A stretch of 64,000 nt of DNA from Blastococcus sp. TML/M2B (GTDB lineage: Bacteria; Actinomycetota; Actinomycetes; Mycobacteriales; Geodermatophilaceae). The translations under genes and the position numbers were made by a program. The stretch is taken from NCBI RefSeq assembly GCF_016612865.1, contig NZ_JAENZZ010000001.1, forward strand, positions 1,178,001 to 1,242,000, given 5' to 3'. The notes beneath the pieces were generated by a model, which was not told the DNA's origin, did no database searches, and worked only from the letters and a program-made list of their open reading frames with translations. This document shows positions 55,712 to 63,378 of this stretch, in pieces (positions within the stretch are counted from its first letter, which is position 1; each line of letters opens with the position of its first letter).

Positions 55712-57074
55712 ATGCCCGACCACCGTTCCCGCCGGCGCGCCAGCCTGACGGATGCTGGACTGTTGCATCACCGCTGGCGCACAGCGAGCCATCCTGGCCC
55801 CCGCCGTCCGCTGCGAGCCGCACTGGTCGTTGTACTGGTAGGCGTTGCCCTCGTCGGCGCCGCGACGCCGAGTCTCGGCGCTCCTGCGCCTACCAATCCC
55901 ACGGACGGCCAGATCGGTGCCGCGCGGACCGAGCAGGAAACTGCGGCGGCCGAAGTCGGCCGCATCGCCGGCCTGGTCGCGGTCGCCGAGGCCGAGCTCG
56001 AACGCGTCGGCATCGAGGCCGAAGCCGCAGGGACCGCCTACATGATCGCCGAGGAGGCGCTCCAGCAGGCGCAGGTCGTGGCTGAGCAGAGGGCGGCCGA
56101 ACTACAGGCGGCGGCGGCTGCCGTCGCCGTCGCGGAAGCCCGCATCGCCCGGTTCTCCCGCGACAGCTACATGAACGGGGCGACGATCTCCAGGACGGCC
56201 GCGCTGTTGAGCTCCGAGGGACCTGGCGAACTGATCCAGCGCGCCGCTCTGCTCGACTACGTCGCAGTCAACGAGGTGGACGTTCTCGGCCAGCTCCAGG
56301 TCGCCAAGGTGACTCAGGCCAACGCCGACTCCTCCGCTCGCGCCGCCCGCGACGAGATGGCCGCCGCCGAGGAGACGGCCCAGACCGCCAAGGCGCAAGC
56401 CGATGCGCGACTGGGCGCCCAGCAAGGCGCGTTCGCTGAGGTGGCCGCGCAGAAGGCCTCCTACGAGGCGGAACTCCAGGCCGCCCAGATCAAGGGTGTT
56501 GGAGTTGCAAGGCGCACGGAACGCCTATCAGCAGTGGACGGCTCAGAAGCAGGCAGAGGAGGCCGCCGCCGCTGCCGCAGCAGAACGGTCGGCCCGGGAG
56601 GTCGCCGAGGCCGCAGCTGCGGCGCGGCGCAACAGCCCCAGCGACGCCCCCGCTAGCGGGTCGTCCGGCTACACCGCACCCTTCTCCGGACGCGTCACCA
56701 GTTGCTTCGGCGCACGCTGGGGAATCTCGCACAACGGGCTGGATGTCGCGTCGCCCATCGGCACTCCGCTGTACGCGCCCATCTCGGGAACCGTCCAGCG
56801 TGCTGGGCCGGCCACGGGCTTCGGGCTGGCTGTCTACCTGCTCGGCGACGACGGCGCCGTCTACGTCTACGGGCACATCAACGACTACTTCGTGCGCACC
56901 GGGGATCGTGTGGTGGCCGGTGAGCAGATTGCGGAGGTCGGCAACAGAGGCAACTCGACCGGGCCGCACGTACATTTCGAGGTGCACCCGAACGGGGCCA
57001 TGTACAGCGGAGCCTCGAACCCGGTTGCGTGGCTGAATGCTCGTGGGATCTCGGTCGGCGCCTGCGGGGGCTGA
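55712..57074 (+). CDS. M23 peptidoglycan peptidase 3, one-base frameshift
   Basis: A paralogue of peptidase 2, 453 residues after correction. Signal region (AALVVVLVGVALVGAATPSLG), long Ala/Glu-rich coiled coil, then the M23 domain with SHNGLDVASPIGTP, YVYGHINDYFV and GPHVHFEVHPNG. One extra G in AAGGGTG near 56494 breaks the frame; removal gives QIKVLELQGARNAYQQW. AGGGAG is six bases before the ATG. It probably arose with peptidase 2 by duplication. Confidence 0.88.
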
Positions 57075-57075
57075 C

Positions 57076-57103
57076 GTCCTCGCAGGCCGCTCCCTGCGAG
57101 GAC
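57076..57103. terminator. Bidirectional terminator-like hairpin
   Basis: A perfect 11-bp stem (GTCCTCGCAGG pairing with CCTGCGAGGAC) with a six-base loop just after the M23 peptidase 3 stop, between convergent genes. There is no strong T run. Confidence 0.7.
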
Positions 57104-57153
57104 GAGTCCTTGTCTCGAATCTGCTAGTCGGTCTGGAACGGCGCCGCTGCGCT

Positions 57154-58113
57154 TCACCTGTTCAGATACGCCAAGGCACGGAGGCGGGCGTTGTACTCCG
57201 CCAGCTCGGCGTCACCGGTGCGGTCGGCTGCCCGGTCGAGAGCCCTGCCGCGCCGCTCGTCGGAACTGGCCCAGGAGAAGAAGACGACCGCCAGTACCAG
57301 CACGGTGGGCAGTTCTCCGAAGGCCCAGACGATGCCGCCGGCCTCGCCCTGGTCCCGCAGCGGGTCGATGCCCCACCCGGCCGGGGGCTGGGCGAACGTG
57401 TCGACCACAAGCGAGCCGGCCAGCATGATCGCAACGCCGAAGAACGCATGGAACGGCACGGGCAGGAAGAGCTCGAGCATCCGGCCGGGGTGGCTCAGCG
57501 TTCGTGGCCAGGGGTCCTGCGCCACGATCGGCCCGAAGAACAGGATCCCGGTGACGACGAAGTGCGCCAGCATCAGCTGGTGTGCCGCGGGGCTGCTCAT
57601 CAAAGCGTCGAAGAGGGGCGTGAAGTAGACGCCGTAGAGGCTTGCGAGGAACAGCGGAATCGAGAACAGCGGGTGGGCGAGAAACCGGGCCAGGCGGCTG
57701 TGCAGCCCGTTGAGGAGCAGTGCCCGCGGGACGCCGGCCGCGCCCCGGCCCCGGGGCAGGGTCCGGAGCGCCAGGGTCACCGGTGCGGCGATCAGGAGCA
57801 GTAGCGGCGTGATCAGCGAGAGGATCATGTGCTGGGTCATGTGGACGCTGAGCAGCACCATGCTGTAGCCGTTCAGCCAGGTGCCGGTGACGGCGAACAG
57901 CGACGCAGTCCCGGCGAGCCAGGAGAGGGTCCGCCACCAGGGCCACGAGACGCCCGTTCGGCGCAACCGCATGACCGCTGCCAGGTACACCACCAGCGCG
58001 ACGAGGCTCAGCACTGCCAGGGCCGACGAGGCCTCCAGGTGAGGCAGGAACATTCGCCCCCACGTCGGCGGCTCGTCCGGTACCCACATCCCTGAGTGCC
58101 GCCCGTGCTCCAC
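57154..58113 (-). CDS. ctaG: CtaG-type cytochrome oxidase assembly protein 2
   Basis: A 319-residue caa3_CtaG family protein, paralogous to the gene at 50003 (WLAGTASLFAVTG, LLSVHMTQHMILSLITPL, PLYSVYFTPLFDAL-like, VPFHAFFGVAIM, PPAGWGIDPLRDQGEAGGI). The GTG at 58113 has GGAGG directly upstream. Two assembly factors for one oxidase subunit I is unusual. It diverges from the SRPBCC-STAS gene across two operators. Confidence 0.88.
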   Translation of the reverse strand: MEHGRHSGMWVPDEPPTWGRMFLPHLEASSALAVLSLVALVVYLAAVMRLRRTGVSWPWWRTLSWLAGTASLFAVTGTWLNGYSMVLLSVHMTQHMILSLITPLLLLIAAPVTLALRTLPRGRGAAGVPRALLLNGLHSRLARFLAHPLFSIPLFLASLYGVYFTPLFDALMSSPAAHQLMLAHFVVTGILFFGPIVAQDPWPRTLSHPGRMLELFLPVPFHAFFGVAIMLAGSLVVDTFAQPPAGWGIDPLRDQGEAGGIVWAFGELPTVLVLAVVFFSWASSDERRGRALDRAADRTGDAELAEYNARLRALAYLNR

Positions 58114-58142
58114 GGAACCTCCCTCGACGCTGATCCTCAATC

Positions 58143-58159
58143 TCCTAACGTGGATCGTA
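58143..58159. promoter_or_regulatory. BlaI-type operator upstream of ctaG2
   Basis: TCCTAacgtggaTCGTA, one mismatch in the left arm, 30 bases before the ctaG2 start codon. Confidence 0.72.
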
Positions 58160-58198
58160 GACGGGGGAGAGTCGGCGTAAGGAAGTGTCGCCAGCTCC

Positions 58199-58215
58199 TA
58201 CTAGTCTCGGTAGTG
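58199..58215. promoter_or_regulatory. BlaI-type operator upstream of the STAS-domain gene
   Basis: TACTAgtctcggTAGTG, one mismatch at the last base; same arms as the site at 55642. It serves the plus-strand gene that starts at 58260. Confidence 0.7.
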
Positions 58216-58259
58216 CCGGCCCAGAGATCTGGCCGGCCCCTCGAAGTCGAAGGAACGGG

Positions 58260-59085
58260 ATGACGACCGCCTCAGGAACACGCGAGGTTCCGTTCGCTCG
58301 GGAGTCCGTGTGGCGGGCACTGACCGCCTTGACCCCGTACTGCCCGGTGTGCGACGTCTCCTACGTCTTTTCCGACGGCCCAGGGACAGAGGCGGACGCG
58401 GTGATGGGCAAGGGGACTCGCTTCGTCTGCGCGCAGGGGCGGTTGGACGGCATGCCCCCACCGCAGGGCGCGGTGAGCGGGGAAGTCGTCGAATGAGGTC
58501 GCGGAGGAACGCATTGGGACCCGACTGGAGTTGGCGTCGGAGAACTGGCAGACCCGCGTCGAACTCGCTGACGCCTCGCCGGGTGCCACGCACGTCACGG
58601 TGACCGTGACCCACGATCCCCAGGGCGGCAACCGGCTGCGGCAGGTCCTGCAGCGCAGGGCGATGCAGCGGATGGTGCAGCGGACCGTGGACTCGGAGCT
58701 GGCCAAGCTGCCGGATCACGTCAGCCGGATGTCCGAGCGCCGCAGAGAGGTCGTTCCCGTCGAGCAGGGCGTTGCTGTCGTCAAGCAGGCGCCCAGTTCT
58801 GTGGAACAGGAGCGGGGCGGTTGGGTGGTTCACCTTCGGGGCGAGGTGGACGCTTCCGCCGTCAACCGGTTGGAGCTCCAGCGGCGTCTGGAGGAGTTGG
58901 CTGTTGTGGCCATCGATGTCCGCGGACTGACCTACATCGACGCCACTGCTTTTCCACACCTGCAGCGGTGGGCCAAGCGCACCTCCCGGGCCGGCGGTCG
59001 CGCGGTCATCCGAGGTGACAGCCCTTACTTCGACCAGATGCTGGGCGTCATGGGACTCACGTCGATGTTCCGGAGGGAGCCCTGA
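58260..59085 (+). CDS. SRPBCC-like/STAS-domain protein, one-base frameshift
   Basis: About 274 residues after removing one extra T at 58494 (which otherwise makes an early stop after GEVVE). The N-terminal half (PFARESVWRALTALTPYCPVCDVSY, ATHVTVTVTHDPQGG) looks like an SRPBCC/polyketide-cyclase-type pocket. The C-terminal half is a STAS domain (GWVVHLRGEVDASAVNRLEL, VAIDVRGLTYIDATAF, with Ser/Thr site region). STAS domains bind anti-sigma factors, so it may be a small-molecule-gated anti-anti-sigma factor. No anti-sigma factor is nearby. Function unproven. Confidence 0.7.
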
Positions 59086-59273
59086 CTTGGCAGCACGTCG
59101 ATCCGACCGTCGCTGACATCGCCGGTCACGGTGAACGGTTCGACTCGCGGTGACCAGCGTTGTTGTGGCTCTGTCGTCCATCGTCCAATTGGCCCGTAGG
59201 CAGTCGCGACGGACGCATCTCGTAGGACGGGTTCGACGTAGGGCCGGATCCGACTCAGATAGAAGGGCCTCCT

Positions 59274-59994
59274 GTGACATCCCGACTGGCTCGGACGCTG
59301 ACCGTCGGCCTCGCTTCGATGTTGACGGTGCTGGGGCTCGGCGTGACCGCCGCGTCAGCCCACGTGGGCATCAGCTCTCCTGACGCTACGCCCGGAGGCT
59401 TCGGGGAGGTGACCCTTCGGGTGCCCAACGAGAGCCAGACGACTTCCACCATCTCGCTGCGGGTACACATCCCGACCGAGACGCCGCTGGCATCGGTGCG
59501 GACGAAGCCGGTTCCGGGTGGACCGCGACCGTGACGCGGAGCCCGATCGATCCGCCGGTCATGTTCACGGCACCGAGGTCAGCGAAGCCGTAACGGAGAT
59601 CGTCTGGACCGCCGAGCCGGGGGCGGGAATCGGCCCGGGCCAGTATCAGACCTTCTCCATCAACGGCGGTCCGTTCCCCGACGTCGACACCATCACCTTC
59701 CCGACGCTCCAGATCTACGACGACGGTGAAGAGTCCGCGTGGATCGAGCCCACGCTCGACGGCCAGCCCGAGCCCGAGAATCCCGCACCCGTGCTGACGC
59801 TCGTGGACAGCGCAGCTGACGGCGACGAGGCGGATGGGGCAGCGACCGAGGCTGCTGGCGGCGACAGCGCCGACGAGTCCGATGGCTCGGGACTGGCCGT
59901 GACCGCGCTCGTCGTCGGCGGCGCTGGGCTACTGCCCGGATCGGCGGCGTTCGTCATGGCGCTCCTGGCTCGACGGAGACACACCACGACCTGA
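59274..59994 (+). CDS. YcnI-like copper-associated protein, two one-base deletions
   Basis: An exported protein of about 240 residues after restoring two missing bases near 59518 and 59561. Signal peptide ends at ASAHVGIS, so the mature protein begins with the copper-binding His of the YcnI (DUF1775) family. The core shows FGEVTLRVPNES, PVPGWTATV, VTEIVWTAEPGAGIGPGQYQTF, and a C-terminal acidic linker plus membrane helix. YcnI commonly neighbours CopC/CopD. A degenerate dyad (GACGGacgcatcTCGTA, 59208-59224) sits 50 bases upstream and may be a weak BlaI-type site. Confidence 0.85.
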
Positions 59995-60012
59995 ACCGGC
60001 TGGGTCGCTGCC

Positions 60013-60059
60013 GCGTCACCTCCGGCGGAGCAGCCACAGCGCACCGCCGGAGGTCACGC
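60013..60059 (+). terminator. Terminator-like hairpin after ycnI
   Basis: A 16-bp stem with one mismatch (GCGTCACCTCCGGCGG against CCGCCGGAGGTCACGC) around a 15-base loop, following the ycnI stop. No T run follows. Confidence 0.6.
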
Positions 60060-60119
60060 GAGGACGACGACTTCGCGCACGGTCTTGATCAACCGTCGCA
60101 GTCGAGCCGTCGATCAAGC

Positions 60120-60268
60120 GTCACCCCCTGACGTGCCGCTTTCCCAATCCTGTCTGGCATACGTCACCCCTCGCCCGAAGGGACGCCGAGCCCTCCCTGG
60201 AGGCGATAGCGGTAGCGGGCGGCTGACGCGGTGAGGTGACCTGAACTGTCACCCCTGCCGAGGGTGAC
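60120..60268. repeat. Cluster of GTCACCC half-sites and dyads before the 60.3-kb operon
   Basis: The 334-base gap holds GTCACCCCC (60120), GTCACCCCT (60163), GGTGAC-N7-GTCACC (60235-60253) and GTCACCC-N7-GGGTGAC (60248-60268), which share the middle arm. This is most simply an operator for a regulator of the following operon, perhaps its first gene product. Confidence 0.6.
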
Positions 60269-60328
60269 GGCTCGTTGAACGTCGCTGCGAAGCCTCGACG
60301 GCATCACACCGATGCCGGAGGACCGCAC

Positions 60329-61088
60329 ATGTTCTACGACCCCACCATCGTCGGCAGCTGGCCGGAGCTGGCTGCCCGCCTGGACTGCGACTGCATCCTC
60401 GTCCGCTGGGCCGCCACCGAGCCGACTCTGGCCGGGCTGAGCAGCGTCCATGACCTGCTCGCCGTCTGGGCCGCGGGCAGCCCGGACGACCGCCGCTGAC
60501 GCCGTTCTCGCCGCGCTCGTCCGGTTGGCCGCCGTGGACGGCGGCCGCGACGACGACGCGCTGCTGCTGACCCTTCACTTGCTCAGCGGGCTCGTGCGCA
60601 CGATGGCCAGGCAGCTCGCAGACGTGAACCCCGACATTCTCGCCGTGGTCGTCGGCGAACTCGCCTGCCAGATCCGCCGCTACCCGTGGCGACGCCGGCC
60701 TCGGGCGATCGCGGCGAACCTGCGCGCCGAGACGCGGCGGGCGGTACTCGCCGAGTTGCGCCCCAGCAGCCGCTACCACCCCGACCGGGGCGAGGTACTG
60801 ACCGCTACGGGCGACCTCACTCGGATCTCATCAGCCAACGCCCGGGAGGAGGGGGAGGATCTCGACGTCGTCGACCTGCTGCAGTGGGCGGTGCGTTCAG
60901 GGGTCGACGCCGAGGACGTCGCACTGCTGATCGCCACCGAGTGCAGCCGCGACCGGCAACACCGGCGCGCCGACCAGACGGTCGCCACTGCACACGGCAT
61001 CACGACGCGCACCCTGTACCGCCGGCGGAACCGCACGCTGACCGCCTTGCGCGGCATGGCTCCTCAGTACCTGGCGGCCGTCGCGTGA
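60329..61088 (+). CDS. Putative HTH regulator of the element, one-base frameshift
   Basis: A 252-residue protein after removing one extra C near 60493. GGAGG lies ten bases before the ATG. The middle contains helical sequence (LLTLHLLSGLVRTMARQLADVN, LACQIRRYPWRRRPRAIAANL), and the C-terminus (GVDAEDVALLIATECSRDR, AHGITTRTLYRRRNRTLTALRG) is a sigma-region-4-like helix-turn-helix. Such proteins head operons on actinobacterial conjugative elements. It is coupled to the next gene. Confidence 0.75.
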
Positions 61089-62192
61089 GCCCTCTGCTGC
61101 AGGACGTCGACGAGGCCGGCGCCGTGACGGGCGGTGTGGCCAACGGCGACGACGTCGGCCCCGACGAGCGACTGCTGTCAGTCGCGGAGATCCAGCAGGC
61201 CTTCCACGAGCTGCGTGCCCGTCGTCCGCGAGTTGCCGCAAGCAGGCTTGCGGCGCGGATGCGTCTTCACGAGCTCTCCGTGTCCGAGGCACCGGCGGGT
61301 GCACCGGTTCTATCTACGCGCCGCACAAGGCGAGACGGGGACAGCACGGCGCTCCCAGCTGGAGAGGACACGCACCGCGAGCGGTGGGCTGACAGCGGTG
61401 ACAGAGCGCCGCAGCGAGGCGCGACCAGGGGTGACAGCGCGCCCGCGGCCGTCCCAGGCAGGGGTGACAGCGACGCGCTGGCAGCTGACTGGATCACGGT
61501 CGTAGCGGCACACGCCGGTGCCGGCGCCTCCACGGTGGCGCTGGCCATTAGCGACGCCGCCGCAGCCACCGACCGGCGGGTGCACCTGGTGGAGACGGCG
61601 CATCCCCGCCGGTCGGGGCTGATTGCCGCGGCGTCGGCGGAGCTGGGCACCGACGCCGCCGGCGCCTGGCGACGTGGCTCCCGCGACCGCGTCACGATCG
61701 ACCGCCGCGTCGCGGACGTGGCGCCTGGCGGCTGGCCGGTCCTCCCGATCAACGAGGAACCGGCCATCACCGTCCTCGATCTCGGGCTGCCTGCTCCGCA
61801 AGACGTGGCCCGACTGGCCGCCGACCGCACGCGCGCTGTCGTCGTTTGCCGGCCGACCGTGCCGGGGGTGCGACTGACCGAACACGTGCTGAGCCAGCTC
61901 GCCGAGCAGCCGGTGGTGGTGGCCGTCGTAGGCCCGGCGCGCTGGCCCCAGGCGGTGATCGCCAACTGTGGTCCGCAGCTTCGCGACTTGCGGTCGCGGG
62001 GGACAGGTGGTGCGAGTCCCGATCGACCGACGACTGCAGACCGCCGGTCTGACCGGGGACCGGTTGCCCAAGGGAGTGGAGGCCGCCGGCCGGTCGCTGG
62101 CCGTGCTGCTGATGCCAGCCGTGCCACCGCAGCCTCGGCATCGGCACCGGGCGGCAGCCTTCCAGCCTGGCGCGGCGGGGGAGGCCCGGTGA
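61085..62192 (+). CDS. CpaE/ParA-like ATPase-family protein, one-base frameshift
   Basis: A 368-residue protein after removing one G from the run at 61998-62002. The N-terminus has an HTH-like stretch (LLSVAEIQQAFHELRARRPRVA), a disordered linker, then a ParA-like fold (ITVVAAHAGAGASTVALAISDAAAA, VHLVETAHPRRSG, VTVLDLGLPAPQDVARL). The Walker A lysine is missing (GAGAST). GTG start overlaps the preceding stop. It resembles the ATPase-like proteins that precede T4SS genes on actinobacterial elements. Confidence 0.78.
61397..61470 (+). repeat. Three direct repeats of GGTGACAG at 33-bp spacing
   Basis: GGTGACAG begins at 61397, 61430 and 61463, exactly 33 bp apart (three helical turns), within the disordered linker of the CpaE-like gene; the last two extend to AGGGGTGACAG. 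In protein terms they read as Gly-Asp-rich repeats of 11 residues. The same word is present reversed in the upstream gap. Confidence 0.65.
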
Positions 62193-62572
62193 CAAATCCG
62201 CGCAGAACCGCACCCGCAGCGGTACGAGCGGCCTTGGCCGTCGCGTTCATCGCTGGGGCTCTGGTCGTGCTGACCGCATGGCCGGCCACCGCGGCGTCGG
62301 TCGAGTTGACCGCGGCGGTCTGCCCTGAGGCGCCGCCGGGAGTGGAGGCCTTTGCCGATCAGGTGACGGCGTGGGTGAAGTGGGGGGTACTGGCGCTGAT
62401 CGGGATCGCCGCGGTCGTGTCGTTGGGCTCGGTCCTGGTGGGCCGGATGTTCTCCCATCCGCATGCCTCGCGGTACGGGGCGATGGGCATCGCGGTGGTC
62501 GTGATGGTGGCCATCACCTACACGGTCATCCTGGTCATCCTCAGTTCGATCACCGGCAGTGGGTGCACCTGA
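62189..62572 (+). CDS. Small two-helix membrane protein, VirB2-like or PrgI-like candidate
   Basis: A 127-residue protein: a signal-like helix (ALAVAFIAGALVVLTAWPATA), then two further helices (VKWGVLALIGIAAVVSLGSVLVG, AMGIAVVVMVAITYTVILVILS). Small proteins of this layout open T4SS gene clusters in Gram-positive elements. The GTG overlaps the stop of the preceding gene, so it is separate and not fused to it. Identification is by position. Confidence 0.65.
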   Translation: MTNPRRTAPAAVRAALAVAFIAGALVVLTAWPATAASVELTAAVCPEAPPGVEAFADQVTAWVKWGVLALIGIAAVVSLGSVLVGRMFSHPHASRYGAMGIAVVVMVAITYTVILVILSSITGSGCT

Positions 62573-63378
62573 TGCGCCGCCGTCCTGACGTACATGGGAG
62601 CAGTGCGCCGGAGTGGAGCCCGGCGCGTCTTCTTGCGGTGCTCGTGGTCAGCGCGGCGGTGGCGCTGGCGGTGCTGGCCGGCCTGGTCCTGGCAGTCATC
62701 GGAGGGCTGACCGAAGAGCCTGACGAGAGCGCCCCCGCCCGTCGGGCGGCTAGCACTGCCCCGGACATGACGCGGCGCGATGCGCTGGCCGCCGCCCCGA
62801 TGCCGACCGCCGAGCCCGACGATGCGCTGCCCGGGGCAGTGTCGAACCAGGCTGCCGGTGTTCTCGAGTTGCCGCGCGCCACCGGCGTGGGCCCGACGGA
62901 CGTGCCCACCGGCTTCCCGCGTACTCCGGAGGGTGCGCTGGCGCAGTTGGCGGCGATCGACGTGACGGCGATGCAGAGCGGCTCGATGGACGGCGTGCGA
63001 CGGGTGATCGCCGAGTGGGCCGCTCCTGGCGGGCCGACCTCAGAGACGTGGTCCGGGGTGGACGGCATGGCCAACTTGTTGTCTGCGGCGGGCCTGTCCG
63101 GTGCGGGGTCGCCGCAGCTGGCGATCGTCGTCCGTCCGGTGATGGGGCTGATCAAGGGCACGGTGGGCGAGGACTTCGCCGTGGTGTGCGTGAACTTCGA
63201 GTTCACCGTCACAGTGGAGCAGACCTCCAGGATCGCGATCGCCGACTGCCAGCGCATGGCCTGGGTCGGGGACCGGTGGGTCATCGGCCCGGGGGAGGAG
63301 CCGGCGCCGGCGCCCTCGGTCTGGCCAGGCACAGAGGCAGCCATCGCAGCCGGCTACCGGGACCTGCGCTATGTCTGA
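62572..63378 (+). CDS. Membrane-anchored protein of the conjugation operon
   Basis: A 268-residue protein with one N-terminal helix (LLAVLVVSAAVALAVLAGLVLAVIG), an acidic Ala-rich linker, and an extracellular NTF2/VirB8-like domain (AIDVTAMQSGSMDGVRRVIAEWA, VVCVNFEFTVTVEQTSRIAIADCQRMAW). In Gram-positive T4SSs VirB8-like proteins have this form. Assignment is tentative. ATG overlaps the preceding stop. Confidence 0.65.
   Translation: MRRRPDVHGSSAPEWSPARLLAVLVVSAAVALAVLAGLVLAVIGGLTEEPDESAPARRAASTAPDMTRRDALAAAPMPTAEPDDALPGAVSNQAAGVLELPRATGVGPTDVPTGFPRTPEGALAQLAAIDVTAMQSGSMDGVRRVIAEWAAPGGPTSETWSGVDGMANLLSAAGLSGAGSPQLAIVVRPVMGLIKGTVGEDFAVVCVNFEFTVTVEQTSRIAIADCQRMAWVGDRWVIGPGEEPAPAPSVWPGTEAAIAAGYRDLRYV

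Noticed and set aside
59208-59224. A thirteenth BlaI-type operator before ycnI
   Set aside because: Only eight of ten arm bases fit and the left arm is poor, so it is mentioned with ycnI but not counted.
60686-62572. One 628-residue protein joining the CpaE-like protein and the small membrane protein
   Set aside because: The fusion arises only because of an extra G near 62000. The CpaE-like frame continues to a stop at 62192 and the membrane protein has its own GTG at 62189.
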